A stretch of DNA of 64,000 nt, from the NCBI GenBank assembly GCA_012972835.1, contig JABDHK010000012.1, positions 1 to 64,000 of the forward strand, written 5' to 3'. The notes below the pieces were generated by a model that made no database searches, was not told where the DNA came from, and was given only the letters and a program-made list of their open reading frames with translations. The translations under genes were made by a program, and so were the position numbers. Within the stretch, counting starts at the first letter, position 1; the number at the start of each line of letters is the position of its first letter. The stretch is from Chlorobiaceae bacterium. Lineage in GTDB: Bacteria > Bacteroidota > Chlorobiia > Chlorobiales > Chlorobiaceae. Below, piece after piece: positions 10,601-21,400 of the stretch.

Positions 10601-13600
10601 TAGTCGCCTGGTGTGTACCGATGAGCAATACAACTCCGTCGCAGGGGGCAATGCTCGAGTGGCTTGAACAATGGTTACCTGACTATATGATGCCAGCTTC
10701 GATTGTTTTTGTCCCTGAATTTTTGAGGAGAGCCAATAACAAGATTGATATTTCAGCGCTGCCTGAACCTGAAATGATTCGTCCCAGTGAAGTCACCTCA
10801 TCATCCGTTGTCGATGATCTGGAAAAAAATATCGCAGCAATATGGGTCGAGGTGCTTGGAAAGGCGGGAGTTGGTCTGAATGAAAACTTTTTTGATATCG
10901 GTGGACATTCCATCCTGCTGCTAAAGGTTCAGACGCGATTACAGACAGAACTTGGTGTCAACGTTCCGCTTGTAGAACTGTTTGCCCACCCGACTGTAGC
11001 CCGCATGGCAAAAAGAGTGCGAGGCGAAATCCCTGTGAGCTCAGGGCGTGTCAGAAGTGTGCGACGGGGTGATATCGCCGTTGTTGGGATGGCGGGTCGT
11101 TTTCCTGGTGCAGCAAACGTTGAAGAGCTTTGGGACAATCTGGTCGCTGGGAGGGAAAGCATCCGTTTCTTCTCTCAGGATGAGCTTGCGGAGGAAGGTA
11201 TACCGATGAGTATCCTCCAAAAACCGGACTATGTGCCCGCTCATGGTTATATGGAAGGTACAAAACTTTTTGATGCTGATTTTTTTGGCTATACACCCAG
11301 GGAAGCCGAAATTCTCGATCCCCAGCAGCGAATCTTTCTGGAAGAGTCATGGCATGCGCTTGAAAACGCAGGGTACGATCCTGGTCGTTTCAAGGGAGAG
11401 ATCGGGGTTTTTGGCGGTATGGGTATGAACCTTTATCTGCTCAACAACCTTTCTTCCCGCCTTAGTCACGGCTTTGGCGCCGACAGCTATGCCGTCAGTC
11501 TCGCCAATGACAAAGATTTTATTACCACCAGGGTCTCTTATAAACTGAATTTGCGCGGCCCAAGTGTAAACATCAACACAGCATGCTCGACCTCTCTGGT
11601 TGCGATACACATGGCTTCTGCCTCTCTTCTCGACGGGGAGTGTGACATGGCGCTCGCAGGTGGCGTTACCCTGCAAACAGAAATACACGGATACCTCTAT
11701 CAGGCAGAAGGCATCTCTTCGCCTGACGGGCACTGCCGTGCCTTCTCCGAGGATGCAGCGGGAATAGTCGGCGGAAGCGGCGCTGCTATTGTTGTTTTGA
11801 AGCGCCTGCAAGATGCCATCGCCGATAACGACACCATTCACGCCGTCATCAAGGGGAGTGCTATCAATAATGATGGTGCAGACAAGGTAGGATTTACAGC
11901 ACCTGGAGTTAACCGTCAGCGTGATGTTATTCGTACAGCTCTGGAAAGGGCTGGCCTCAGCTCTCGTGATATTCGCTACGTCGAGGCACACGGCACGGGC
12001 ACCCCGATTGGAGATCCGATAGAGATAGAGGCCCTGAGTCAAGCTTATTCCCCAGACAAACCCAAAGCAGGCGGGTGCTACATTGGCTCAATAAAGAGCA
12101 ATATCGGTCACCTCGACACAGCAGCCGGGGTGGCGGGATTAATCAAGGCATCGCTTGCGCTTGAACACGCTCTTATACCGCCAACCTTGCACTGCCTTCA
12201 TCCGAGCAAAAAAATTGATTTCGATCAAACTCCTTTTCGTGTTGCCAACAAGCTCACTCCCTGGCCTGTGGAGGGGCTTCGGCGTGCTGGCGTAAGCTCA
12301 TTCGGGATGGGGGGAACCAATGCCCATGCCATTCTGGAGGAAGCACCAAGGAACAGGAAATCTCTATCTCCCCGTCAGAATCTCTGGTGTATTCCTGTTT
12401 CCGCTCGAAGCATACCATCCCTGCTTGCCTTGGCCGAATCGCTGGCAAGGCACCTCGAAAAATTTCCGGATATTGATGCTGCTGATCTATGGTTTACGCT
12501 TGCAGAAGGACGTCGCTGTTTTCAAATGCGTACTGTACTTATAGCCGATTCGCATGAAGAGGTCGTAGCCTCACTACGCAGGCTTACTGAAATGGATATA
12601 TTACGTACTGATCGCGATGGCCGGGTTATTTCTGGAACAGGCATGCCTCAGCTATCAATTATTGGAGAGCAGAGCAAGTTTGAGCGGGCCTGTGCTTTTT
12701 CCAGGGCCTGGCTGGCGGGAAATCTGGATGAAGCCTCAAGGTTTTTACCTCAAGGCCCCGTTCGTCGCATTCCTCTCCCGACATACGTTTTTGACCACAA
12801 GCGTTACTGGGTTGAAGCGCAGTCTTATGAAGCAAAAAAAGTGGAAAGCAAGCACGGCAAACCCGAAAAGCTGCCTCTTGACGAGTGGTTTTATTTTCAG
12901 GGATGCGAGCGTGTGCCTTTAAGGAGTTTACCGGAGCTTTCGGGGTCAACAATCCTGCTTGTTCACGATGGAGGTCATGTAGCCATGCGCTGGCAGGATG
13001 CCTTGCGCAAAGCAGGAATCCCTTTCATCGACACCAGGGGAGCAGAGGATCTTGAAACCAGAATCTCCGATCTTGCCCGGAAAGATGAACTGCCTTTGCT
13101 TTGCTGGCATCTGGCTGCACTCGATTATGACTCAGGTGGAGCAGCTGAGTACACCCGTCGTCTGGATCTTCTTCTGGCTGATATACGTATCATGGCGATG
13201 GCAAAGGGCCAGAGAGGTATGAAACTAATGCTTTTCTCCCCACAGCACAACAGCGGACCCGATGCACTGCCTGTTCCATCGTGTGCCTATCTGAAAGCAG
13301 CATGTGCAGTTATTCCCCATGAGTACAGCAATTTTCAAACCCAGCTACTCTTCGTTGATCCCGATAGTACCGATTCTTCATCGTTCTATGCAGCCTTTGC
13401 TGTTTCCTCCCTTTCATCCACTGATTGTATCTTCTCGCTCTCACATGGCCAACTCTGGCGACACACCCATGTGAAGTTGGCTCCCGAGAGTTCACTGAGC
13501 GGTATTGCCCGCATTAAGGAGAGGGGGGTATACCTTATCACGGGTGGATTAGGTGGTATTGGACTCACCCTGGCTGGCCATCTTGCCCGTGCAGCCAAAG

Positions 13601-15414
13601 CGCGTCTTGTTTTAGTTTCACGTCACCAGCCAGATTCCTTTGAGAGCGAATCTATCCAGCGTCTTGAGGCTGATGGTGCAGAAGTAGTGACAGCAGCTCT
13701 TGATATTGCGGACGTCGACGCTTTATCTGCGGTAGTGAACAATATTTTTGCGCAATGGGGAGGCATTGACGGTGTTATTCATGCTGCCGGAGTTGCAGGC
13801 GGCTGCCTCATAGCAAGAACACACATCGAGGAGCTCGAACGTGTTGTGCGAGCAAAAGTATCGGGCACAATAGCACTGGCAGAAGTTTTACGTGGCCGCG
13901 AACCTGCCTTTGTTCTGCTTTGTTCATCTCTTACTGCATCGCTTGGCGGTTTGGGACAGCTGGCGTATGCTGCCGCTAACACTTGGCTTGACGACTTTGC
14001 AAAAGCACAGTCACTTCTACAGCCCGGAATCTGGACAAGTGTCCAGTGGGACAGTTGGGCCTCAGTAGGAATGGCTGTGAGATCGAACCAGAGAAAAGTA
14101 AGCAGTGCAGGGGAGCTCACACTTTTACGCGAATGGGTTATCACTCCCGTCACATTCTGGCCTTGGGGCGAACACCTTGTCAATGGAGTCGCCATGTTGC
14201 CGGGCACCGCTTATCTGGAGCTTTTCATGCAGGCTCTGGACTTAACTGACCCGATCGAACTTGATAACGTCACGTTGAGCCAACCCATGATCTATGGTGG
14301 TGAGTCTTTGCGTGTGGTGCAGGTGCTCCGCAGCAGCAACGAAATCATTCTCCAGTCCAATGATGGAAAGGCCCTCTACGAACATGCCCGTGCAAGGCTT
14401 GCCGTGATTGCTGAACTCCCTTCACGGAGATCTATCGGGGAGATTGAGGCCCGCTGCAGTGAAACAGTAGAACCAATTCGGCAAACGACAAATGGAAAAG
14501 CGCCACAAATTGTCATTTCTGGACAGTCCAGATGGAAGGTAGAGGGTGATTTCTGGAAAGGCCGTGATGAAGCTCTTGCAAGGCTCGAATTGCCTTCACA
14601 CTTTAGTGGTGACCTTATTGATCATCCGCTGCATCCCGCCCTGTTTGATATCGCCATTTCATACTACATAGCGTTTATCGAAGAGGGTTTTGAGCTTATG
14701 CCCTGGCGATACGAAAAACTGAAAGTTTTTTCTCCACTGGTGCCGCGCATCGTCAGCCATGTTCGCTTGCGTCGGAATAGCGAAAAAATGCTCGAATTTG
14801 ATATTGACCTTTATGATGAGTCAGGCCGCCTTCTTGTGCAGGTTGAAGGGTACACTCTATTGCGTCTGGGCTCTGGAGAGGAGCTGCAACAGGCAGCAGA
14901 GGGAGGCGCGACTCCTCTGAATGCCTTTGCCATGACCCCATCTGAGGGTGTTGAGGTATTCCTTCGTTCACTTGCCTCCCGTGAACCTGTACTCTCTATC
15001 AGCACGGTAGAGTGGCAATACGCTGAGAGTCCTGTTGTGCTGCCCATTGAAGCCGAGAGCCCTGCTTCTGCAGATGATAAGGAATCCTCACGCAAGCCGC
15101 GACCTGAACAGGAGACTCCTTTGAGAGCGGCAAGTACAAAAAGTGAGATCCTCATGGCAGAAGTATGGGGAGAAGTACTTGGTTACACAGGTCTCGGTAT
15201 TGATGACGACTTAATCGAACTTGGCGCTGATTCCCTCTCCGCTCTCCAGGCATCTGCAAGAGTCGAGGAACTTACCGGATGTCAGATTTCAATGGAGAGA
15301 TTCTTTAAAAAGTCGACGATAGCATATCTGGCAGAAACGATTCTTGTGCCTGAAGCTGATGGAGGGCTGGGTGTTGTTACTGGCAACGAAAAATGGGAAG
15401 AGGGGGAACTATGA
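4618..15414 (+). CDS. Hybrid NRPS/PKS, C-A-T-C-A-T-KS-KR-DH-ACP (no AT)
   Basis: A 3598-residue assembly-line enzyme from ATG 4618 (ATG 4624 also possible). It joins two amino acids and adds a reduced, dehydrated two-carbon unit. Landmarks (residues from 4618): C1 HHIANDG about 136; A1 YTSGTTG about 602 and NAYGPTE about 735; carrier LGGHSL about 983; C2 HHINADG about 1211; A2 YTSGTTG about 1686; carrier IGGHSI about 2094; KS Cys 2323 in TACSTS, His about 2458 in EAHGTGT and His about 2497 in KSNIGHLD; KR GGLGGIG about 2975 and AYAAAN about 3118; DH HLVNGVAMLP about 3185; ACP LGADSL about 3538. Between the KS end and the linker RIPLPTYVFDHKRYW only about 140 residues remain, with no GHSxG, so the acyltransferase is missing. 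By-eye codes against GrsA: A1 DAKLGSAIIK (unassigned), A2 DAEDIGAVTK (perhaps a basic residue). The stop overlaps the next start. Confidence 0.93.
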   Translation: MKMYPLSLPQQAIFLDALKYGATAKFNMGAICIISGPFDAVLFRKSLEFAHGVHDVRRMLVHIDGDGARQEFMAPDSCPYPFEEFDFSNHPDPIQSAIGWVLGDFSRPIPLVQGILHGDILFHLGEELYFWYQKFHHIANDGFGLTVFNDSVAAAYNELLQNNRLPEFEQHSYIDFLEEDRIYEASAQFSKDDIFWSEKFQTLPQPLPFTARKNGLKGDLLHTERCTLSVKREVYNSMVMHCQTMGVTPAQFLLACLFAYLHRFTGSEEIVIGTPILNRSNHAFRRTVGLFMGMMPLRILIDKNKTLFDLAATIKSETRICYRHQRFPYGEILRRCRSVDGFCQGIFDVTFVYRKLDFDLLFGASPMRTISLDLGVRDETLSIDVDDYNEAEAVNIYFNYNPLLISAVEASQMAWAFEKMFHDVALDANPLVRDIQLSPHAVTTAFIRPSDTAGQTLIDIVGERALEAPGSLAIICGAERITYGELERASSSIVQFLSADCSTVPEQPVAVLCDREPLSIMAMFGIMKAGCAYLPLDPDIPRERMEFILHDSGCQLMLVGERYRNEIFHGVRSVPIAEARCSDELARAPRPLSLSQLAYIIYTSGTTGNPKGVLIEHGGVVNTIKELIQAWEVTSSDRILGFASPMFDASLKEYFLAFASGAALVIAKKEIILDSDRFLDLLRTENVTVGLLPPTYLSTLGQVDMTPLRLLGTSGDAANPADVAYHVRSRTFVNAYGPTETSIISTYLRLEAGTEFSADRVSIGKAIGNMRILILDEDRHPMPIGAIGEIYIAGVGLARGYLGHPELTAERFVMNPLSEGERLYRTGDLGRLLAEGNIEFHGRRDTQVKIRGYRVELCEVETVLKMHPSVETAVVQKRTSNDTLVAYVVPRLEFEPRELRRFLSSKLPHYMIPNSWVRLDMLPLNIAGKVEYEALPDPCDAEDLIQEQGEVIIYTELEKSVLKIWEEILGLTAIGLDDDFFVLGGHSLNVIRMMSRIQEHLGIRLEMADFFENPTVAGLSAVINQHGSLHKSPTQKTQPSEHILRGRGEQKKGLMAQQENLIKLVTEAVRKMSSASKCLRTKTLSTLQERLWLVQKMEPESTAYIVPLHIIIRGSLDVCLLKTAIRALWVRHDALRTIFPSIGGEPERVLLSHDALVIYEHDFSTVEAGVQWQKHYLEKHASAFKIDEGPLFRVCIYTIASEEHALLIDLHHINADGVSLDVIRTELFDLYNALVEGRTPNLLPAPEPYDEYVEYETTLRQSSEYRLELESCIKRLSGAPTHLDFLFDKPLPETFSYRGNLLVNKYDDLELHNHVSEIAKGAGLSPFMVYLAAFGILLHLHTGQDDLLVGIPTSLRSSARFFRTVGFFVNTCIVRLDFSGNPTMLEVMKRTGNAVREMLLSHEVSFDHLVQALCLQRTPSRPPLVQASLSYMVSDNPAEPAIQELSVEPLYLSRSGAMFELTMDILLQPGGGISTIEYSSDAWEEKSVRRMHDQFQIILKELVECHEKHLGELNLMPELMQEPLEKVFQGELLEHSVRGITDWILEHSRNRPESTAIISAGLETSYAQLQRLADERRGQLVALGLKQGDVLALACKPGLEWTVTALASLAEGIIVAPLDIDIPKERLHHIINNSRALLLWHDDGFSHASGWSHPTCRVMNSHNAPKAVSVKEATKTDLAERAYIIYTSGTTGVPKGVSVSHGAFEAHCRSAVHAYGLTSEECSLVFASTYFDASWEQLFAILLAGGTALIRDAQLWTLDELCNQISTFRVTCVDIPAQYLRELLFFWKSRPDYVPNCLRLVICGGEAMPVSLAKEWLAAHLGEISLINAYGPTEAVVTSTFNVITKESRLDTASGIVPIGLPMPGRILRVLNNEGIEAGAGIAGELCIGGVCLADGYVDDEKRTALSFRYWRRTSEGGRWSGNSTDGAICLYRTGDRVRIGPDNRIEFLGRLDRQVKIRGFRIEPGEIEALLVRHPDIAEALVMAIDDNRLGNRIVAWCVPMSNTTPSQGAMLEWLEQWLPDYMMPASIVFVPEFLRRANNKIDISALPEPEMIRPSEVTSSSVVDDLEKNIAAIWVEVLGKAGVGLNENFFDIGGHSILLLKVQTRLQTELGVNVPLVELFAHPTVARMAKRVRGEIPVSSGRVRSVRRGDIAVVGMAGRFPGAANVEELWDNLVAGRESIRFFSQDELAEEGIPMSILQKPDYVPAHGYMEGTKLFDADFFGYTPREAEILDPQQRIFLEESWHALENAGYDPGRFKGEIGVFGGMGMNLYLLNNLSSRLSHGFGADSYAVSLANDKDFITTRVSYKLNLRGPSVNINTACSTSLVAIHMASASLLDGECDMALAGGVTLQTEIHGYLYQAEGISSPDGHCRAFSEDAAGIVGGSGAAIVVLKRLQDAIADNDTIHAVIKGSAINNDGADKVGFTAPGVNRQRDVIRTALERAGLSSRDIRYVEAHGTGTPIGDPIEIEALSQAYSPDKPKAGGCYIGSIKSNIGHLDTAAGVAGLIKASLALEHALIPPTLHCLHPSKKIDFDQTPFRVANKLTPWPVEGLRRAGVSSFGMGGTNAHAILEEAPRNRKSLSPRQNLWCIPVSARSIPSLLALAESLARHLEKFPDIDAADLWFTLAEGRRCFQMRTVLIADSHEEVVASLRRLTEMDILRTDRDGRVISGTGMPQLSIIGEQSKFERACAFSRAWLAGNLDEASRFLPQGPVRRIPLPTYVFDHKRYWVEAQSYEAKKVESKHGKPEKLPLDEWFYFQGCERVPLRSLPELSGSTILLVHDGGHVAMRWQDALRKAGIPFIDTRGAEDLETRISDLARKDELPLLCWHLAALDYDSGGAAEYTRRLDLLLADIRIMAMAKGQRGMKLMLFSPQHNSGPDALPVPSCAYLKAACAVIPHEYSNFQTQLLFVDPDSTDSSSFYAAFAVSSLSSTDCIFSLSHGQLWRHTHVKLAPESSLSGIARIKERGVYLITGGLGGIGLTLAGHLARAAKARLVLVSRHQPDSFESESIQRLEADGAEVVTAALDIADVDALSAVVNNIFAQWGGIDGVIHAAGVAGGCLIARTHIEELERVVRAKVSGTIALAEVLRGREPAFVLLCSSLTASLGGLGQLAYAAANTWLDDFAKAQSLLQPGIWTSVQWDSWASVGMAVRSNQRKVSSAGELTLLREWVITPVTFWPWGEHLVNGVAMLPGTAYLELFMQALDLTDPIELDNVTLSQPMIYGGESLRVVQVLRSSNEIILQSNDGKALYEHARARLAVIAELPSRRSIGEIEARCSETVEPIRQTTNGKAPQIVISGQSRWKVEGDFWKGRDEALARLELPSHFSGDLIDHPLHPALFDIAISYYIAFIEEGFELMPWRYEKLKVFSPLVPRIVSHVRLRRNSEKMLEFDIDLYDESGRLLVQVEGYTLLRLGSGEELQQAAEGGATPLNAFAMTPSEGVEVFLRSLASREPVLSISTVEWQYAESPVVLPIEAESPASADDKESSRKPRPEQETPLRAASTKSEILMAEVWGEVLGYTGLGIDDDLIELGADSLSALQASARVEELTGCQISMERFFKKSTIAYLAETILVPEADGGLGVVTGNEKWEEGEL

Positions 15415-18400
15415 ATCTTGCTGGTTTATTGAGTGAGCTCGCGGCAAGCAACATTGAGTTGCACGTAGAAAACGGCAAGTTGCACTATAAGGCACCCGAA
15501 GGTGCACTTACTACTGAACTGCGCCAACGTATCAGCACACATAAAGAGGAACTCCTCGCTCATGTAACCGGGCAGATACAAGAGGAACCTGAAATATGGT
15601 TGACTGACCCCTCTTCCGCTCAGGAGCGCCTGTGGTTCTTTAATCAACTGCAGGGGCCTAATTTTGTCTATAATATTCCTCTCTCCCTCTGCATGCGGGG
15701 GAAGCTTGACAAGGTTGCTTTGCGTCAATCTTTGGACGATGTAGTTCATCGTCACCAGGCTCTCCGCTCCTCCTTTTTGCATGATGGAGAAAACCTGCGA
15801 CTGAAAATCATACGCGATATGCCAGCCCCATGGCTTGAGCGTGATATTTCCGGCGGTAATGAAGAGTCGCGCTTGACTCTTTTGCAGGAATGTGCCAACG
15901 AGATTGCACGACACTGTTTCGACCTCTCTCTGGCACCTTTGATGACAACTACGCTATTGCGAATCGGCCCTGAAGAACATATCCTCTGCATGAACTTTCA
16001 CCATATTGTGGTGGATGGTTGGTCGATCGGGATCATTGTGCAGGAGATTTCTGCCGGTTATGAAGCGCATTTTGCTGGTCGTCCATTGTTGTTGAAGCCT
16101 CTGAAGTGGCAGTACACGGAGTATATTGCATGGCAGGCGGAGTTGTCACGAAGTGGGGCGATGGACAAGGATCTGGACTTCTGGCGAAATCGACTTGCCG
16201 GGGCACCAGCCTGCATCACCATGCCTGCCGACTTCAAGCGTTCGCCCGTGCAAAATTTTACTGGCTCATCCCTTCCTTTGCTTATAGACCAAGAAACGAC
16301 AATCCGTTTGCGTGCCCGGGCGCGACAGTGGGGTGCGTCACTGAACCATCTGACACTGGCCGCTACGGTTATACTTCTTTCTGATTATTCCGGAAGCAGT
16401 GATCTGGTTATCGGTATGCCGCTGGCCAACCGCAACCGTCGTGATCTGGAGCCAGTTGTCGGTATGTTTGTCAATGTTGTTCCGCTTCGATTCAATGTTT
16501 CCCCCGATATGCTGCTTGCCGAACTCGTTGCTGATGTCATACGTGCCAATACCGAGGCGCTGTCACACTGCAATCTGCCCTTCGACCGCCTCGTCAATGC
16601 AATGGCGGTTGAAAAAGAGTTGAGTATAAATCCTATTTTTCAAGTTGCATACGATTATTTGCCACCTCTGGAGAGCCGATTCTCTTTTGGCGGTCTTGAG
16701 GTGGAGGCGGTTGATCTTATGGGTGACCATGCAATCTCCAAATATGACTGTACCTTCTATTTCGATGAGAGGGATGGAGCACTTGCAGGACAGATTGAGT
16801 TCAACAGCACGCTCTATCGTCCTGAAAGCGTAGAGCGCTGGGTGGAGGCATATAAAAGCATTTTGAAAGCAATGCTCGATACGCCTGATGCTTCTTTGAA
16901 ATCCCTCTCTCTTGTTGCCTCGAAAGAGAGGGAGATGCTGGATCTCTGGTGCAGCGGCCCCGTTGTTGCGCTTTCAGATGAATCACCATGGGCAGGTTTT
17001 GAAAAAGTTGTGAGAGAGAGGCCTGATAAGGTAGCTGTTGAACAAATGGGTGTTAGTATCACCTACAGGGAGTTGGCGAGGCGGGCAGAAATCATCTCGT
17101 CAAAACTGGCGGATTTATCCATAAGCAAGGGTGATCGGGTTGGATTGATGTTGCCTCGCGGTGAAGATTATGTGGCGGCCATGCTCGGTGTGATACGTCG
17201 AGGAGCGATTTTTGTGCCTTTTGATCTCTCTCACCCTGCGGATAGATTGAGAACGATGGCGTTTCAGGCACGTCTCAATGTTGTCATCTCTTATGCCGGA
17301 AATGAAATCGCTGGAGTGCTGGCTCCGGCGACAGTTGAAATTGGGCCGCTTGCATGGAATGAAAGTTCGACACTGCCTGAAGCTATACATACAGCTCTCG
17401 AAGATCCGGTTTACATGATTTTTACATCCGGCTCCACAGGTATTCCCAAGGCTGTGAATATTCCATGGCTCGGCTTGTGTAACATGGTTCACTTTTGTAT
17501 TCGTAACTTTTCCCTCTCAACGGCTGATCGCGTTTCTGAAATTGCATCACTTGCTTTTGATGCCAGTCTTTTCGAAATATGGCCCTCATTGTTCGCTGGT
17601 GCCACAATAGTCTTTGTGCCCGATGAAGTTCGTCTGGATCCCCGTCTTCTGCGTGACTGGTTGATAGAGCATCATATCTCTGTTCACTTCAGTCCGACAC
17701 CATTAGCCGAAGAGCTTCTCACTCTGGAATGGCCTGCAATGAATCCGCTTCGCGTGATGAGTACTGGAGGGCAGACACTTCACTCATATCCGCCACCAAA
17801 CCTTTCGTTCAGCTTTTTTAACCTTTACGGCCCTACTGAGTACAGCGTTTTTTCAACGTGGTGTCGACTCGAACCAAAGGTGGGTGAGTCCGGCCTGCCT
17901 CCAATCGGCACTGCAATAGAGAACACGCACATCGCCGTGCTTGACCAGGCTGGCCGGCGAACGTTGCCGGGAAATATCGGTGAGCTTTACTTGTCAGGTG
18001 CAGGAATTGCCTTGGGATATTTCGGAAATCCTGAGGCGACGGCCAGCAGTTTTGTAACCCTGCCGGACGAAGGTGAGACCCGATGGTATCGGACAGGCGA
18101 CCAGGTACGCCTGCAGCGAGGGGGAACACTGGAGTTTGTGGGGCGTATTGATGGCCAGATTAAACTTCGCGGACATCGCATAGAGCCTGGCGAGATTGAA
18201 CATGCCCTTTTGAGTGTTCAAGGTGTCGCACAGGCAGTTGTGCGTCTTGAGGATGAACATATTATAGCATACGTTGAAACGGGTGTAACCGGTATCAGTT
18301 CTGAAGCGGTTCGCATGGCAGTTTCCGCTTTACTGCCGGCATATATGATCCCTTCTCATATTGTCATGCTTGAAAGTCTGCCGCGGCAGAGCAGTGGCAA

Positions 18401-21400
18401 AATTGACTTGAGGTCAATACCTTTTTTTAAGAGCGACTCTTCAAATGAGATTACGCCATGCAGCATACCACCAAAGAGCAGTGTATTGGAAACTGACGTT
18501 GCCCGGGCATGGGCCATTGTGCTCAAGCATCCCGTTTCATCTGTGAAAGAGAACTTTTTCGACCTTGGCGGCCATTCAATGATGCTGGTACGCCTTAAAG
18601 ATCAGATATTGAAGGAGAGCGGAAAAGAGATCACTATTCTGGATCTGCTTCGCTATCCAACTATTGCACAGCAGGCAGCCTTTCTTGATAACGGCACTAT
18701 GCCTCAGGATGCACCGGAAAAGCTCTTTCAGCATCAATTTTCTGATGGAATTGCCATTATTGGTATGGCAGGACGTTTCCCGAAGGCTGAAAACGTTGAA
18801 AAGTTCTGGCAAAACCTGTACAATGGACGTGACTGTTTAAGCACGTTCAGCCCTGAAGAGCTTCTGGCCAGAGGTGTGCCACCCGAAATGGTTGAAAGCC
18901 CTGATTATGTTGCAGTAAACGGTATACTCCCGGAGTTTGATTGCTTTGATGCTGATTTTTTTTCGGTCTCTACCCGAGAGGCCGAAGTCATGGATCCCCA
19001 GCAGCGTCTGTTTCTTGAAGAGGCCTGGCACACCTTTGAAGACGCAGGGCTTGACCCTGAGCGAATTGATTCACGAGTTGGCGTTTTCGTTGGTTCCAGT
19101 TTAAATACCTACCTTTTTGAGAACGTTGTACCGCATGCCGATGTCATGGAAGCACTCGGTGGTTTTGCAGTCATGATCTCCAACGACAAGGATTTTGCTC
19201 CAACCCGTATTTCCTACAAACTGGGACTTCGCGGCCCGAGTATAAGTGTCAATACAGCCTGTTCGACCTCTCTTGTTGCCATACATCAGGCCGTGACAGC
19301 AATTCGGGATCGTCAGTGCGAACTGGCCCTGGCAGGCGGTGCCTGCGTGCATTCACGACAGATCGACGGATATCGATACGAGGTTGAGGGGATTCTGTCA
19401 AAAGACGGCAAATGCCGTGCATTTGACTCTGAGGCAACAGGTATGGTCGGCGGCAACGGTGTGGCACTGGTTCTCTTGAAACCATTACAAAAGGCAGTTG
19501 CGGATCGTGACCATATCTATGCAGTTATCAAGGGGATTGCTGTAAATAATGACGGCTCAAGCAAAATTGGCTTTACAGCGCCAAGCATCCGCGGACAATC
19601 CCTTGTTATTCGCGATGCTCTTCAACGGGCAGGAGTTGAACCGCACACGGTACTCTATACAGAAGCCCATGGTACGGCAACGAAGCTTGGTGACTCAATT
19701 GAGGTAGCGGCACTTGCGGAAAATTATGCAGCTGATGCCAGGCGAACGTTGCCAATGTTCCTTGGGGCTGTTAAAACCAATATCGGCCATCTTGATGCAG
19801 CTTCCGGAGCTGCCGGAATGATCAAAACCGCACTCTGTCTGCATCACCGTACTCTTGTGCCAACGCTTCATTTCAAAAAACCCAGTCCGCAGATTCAATG
19901 GCCTGCCAACAACAGTTTTCAGGTTTCTATACAGAGTTGTAAATTTGAAGGGAGTGGTACACCGCTTCGTGCAGCAGTGAGTTCCTTCGGTATTGGAGGA
20001 ACTAATGCTCATGCTGTACTTGAAGAGGCTCCTGTTCGCCTGAGTGACCCAGAGGTTGACTCAGGTACCCTGCGGTTGCTCTTGTTTTCCGGGAAGAACG
20101 AAAAGGCACTTCAGGCTAATGCAGCGCTGTTTTCAGCCTGGCTGAAGCACCATGTCGGTGCAAGCCTGAGGGACGTAGCGCACACACTGGCCTTTGGGCG
20201 GCGTCACTGGGAATGCCGGGGGGTACTCTGCAGCTCAACTTCCTCTGAAGCCGAAGAGATACTTTCTGAGCCGCTCCTTACTGTGGAGCGTGCAGAAAGT
20301 GTCGCGTTTATGTTCCCTGGCATGGGAGCACAGAAACCCGGCATAGGCCTCGCTCTCTACCGTTCTGCACCAAAGTTCAAAGCCTCTATTGATCAGTGTG
20401 CCGATATACTCCAACCCATCCTCGGGCTCGATATCCGCCATTTGCTTCTTGCTTCCCCGAACGATGAGAGTGCAGCAGCTCAGCTTGATCACCACCGAAT
20501 AGGTCAGCCCGCTATTTTTGCACTTGAATACGCTCTGGCGCAATTTTGGATGGATCTTGGTCTCTCGCCTGACCTGCTGATCGGTCACAGTCTTGGGGAG
20601 TGGGTAGCAGCCTGTGTTGCAGGAGTTTTCACCCTTTCAGATGCACTTCATCTTGTCACTCTGCGCGGCGGACTCATGGAGGCTCAACGGAAAGGGGCAA
20701 TGCTTGCGGTGAGCCTGACTGAGGCTGAACTTGCCATACGACTGCCGGGATCTCTCGATATTGCCACCGTCAATGCTTTTGACCAGATTGTTGTTGCCGG
20801 TCCGGCGGAAGAGATAGCGATATTTGCGAAGCAGTTGAAAGCAGAGCAGATTCAGTGCAAGCTCCTGCACGTGAGTCTGGCAGCACACTCTTCGCTCATG
20901 CAGCCAGTTCTTGAGCCCTTTTTTGAAGCGATTGCCTCCGTACCTCGTCGTCCACCAACTCCAGGCATTACCATTGTCTCTAACATTACGGGTCGTTATC
21001 TGGAGCCCGATCAATTGCAGAGCCCTGCCTATTGGACGGAGCATATGCGTCAATGTGTGCGCTTTGCCGATGGACTTGGCACACTCTGGGAACGTCCAGG
21101 AGTTGCTTTTCTCGAGTGCGGGCCATCGCACACCTTATGCAGCATAGCCCTGCGAGATACCCGCAGACCGGATAACCGTGCCATAGTGTCAAGTCTTGAC
21201 GGTAATGCCGTCCCCGATGCTGATTGGCGGCGTATACTCGAAAGTGCCGGAACGTTATGGTCGGCGGGTTTATCTATCGACCTGGAGAAGCTCTTTGCTC
21301 TGCAGGGTTCAAGAGGGCAGCGGATTCCTCTGCCTGGTTATGCTTTCCAGCGTCGGCGATACTGGCTGAATGCACCATCAATAACTACTTCATCATTCCC

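Noticed and set aside
11347-12042. A 231-codon open frame on the minus strand
   Set aside because: It lies wholly inside the first ketosynthase, whose plus-strand frame has intact catalytic motifs. The antisense frame resembles no protein and is a codon-bias shadow.
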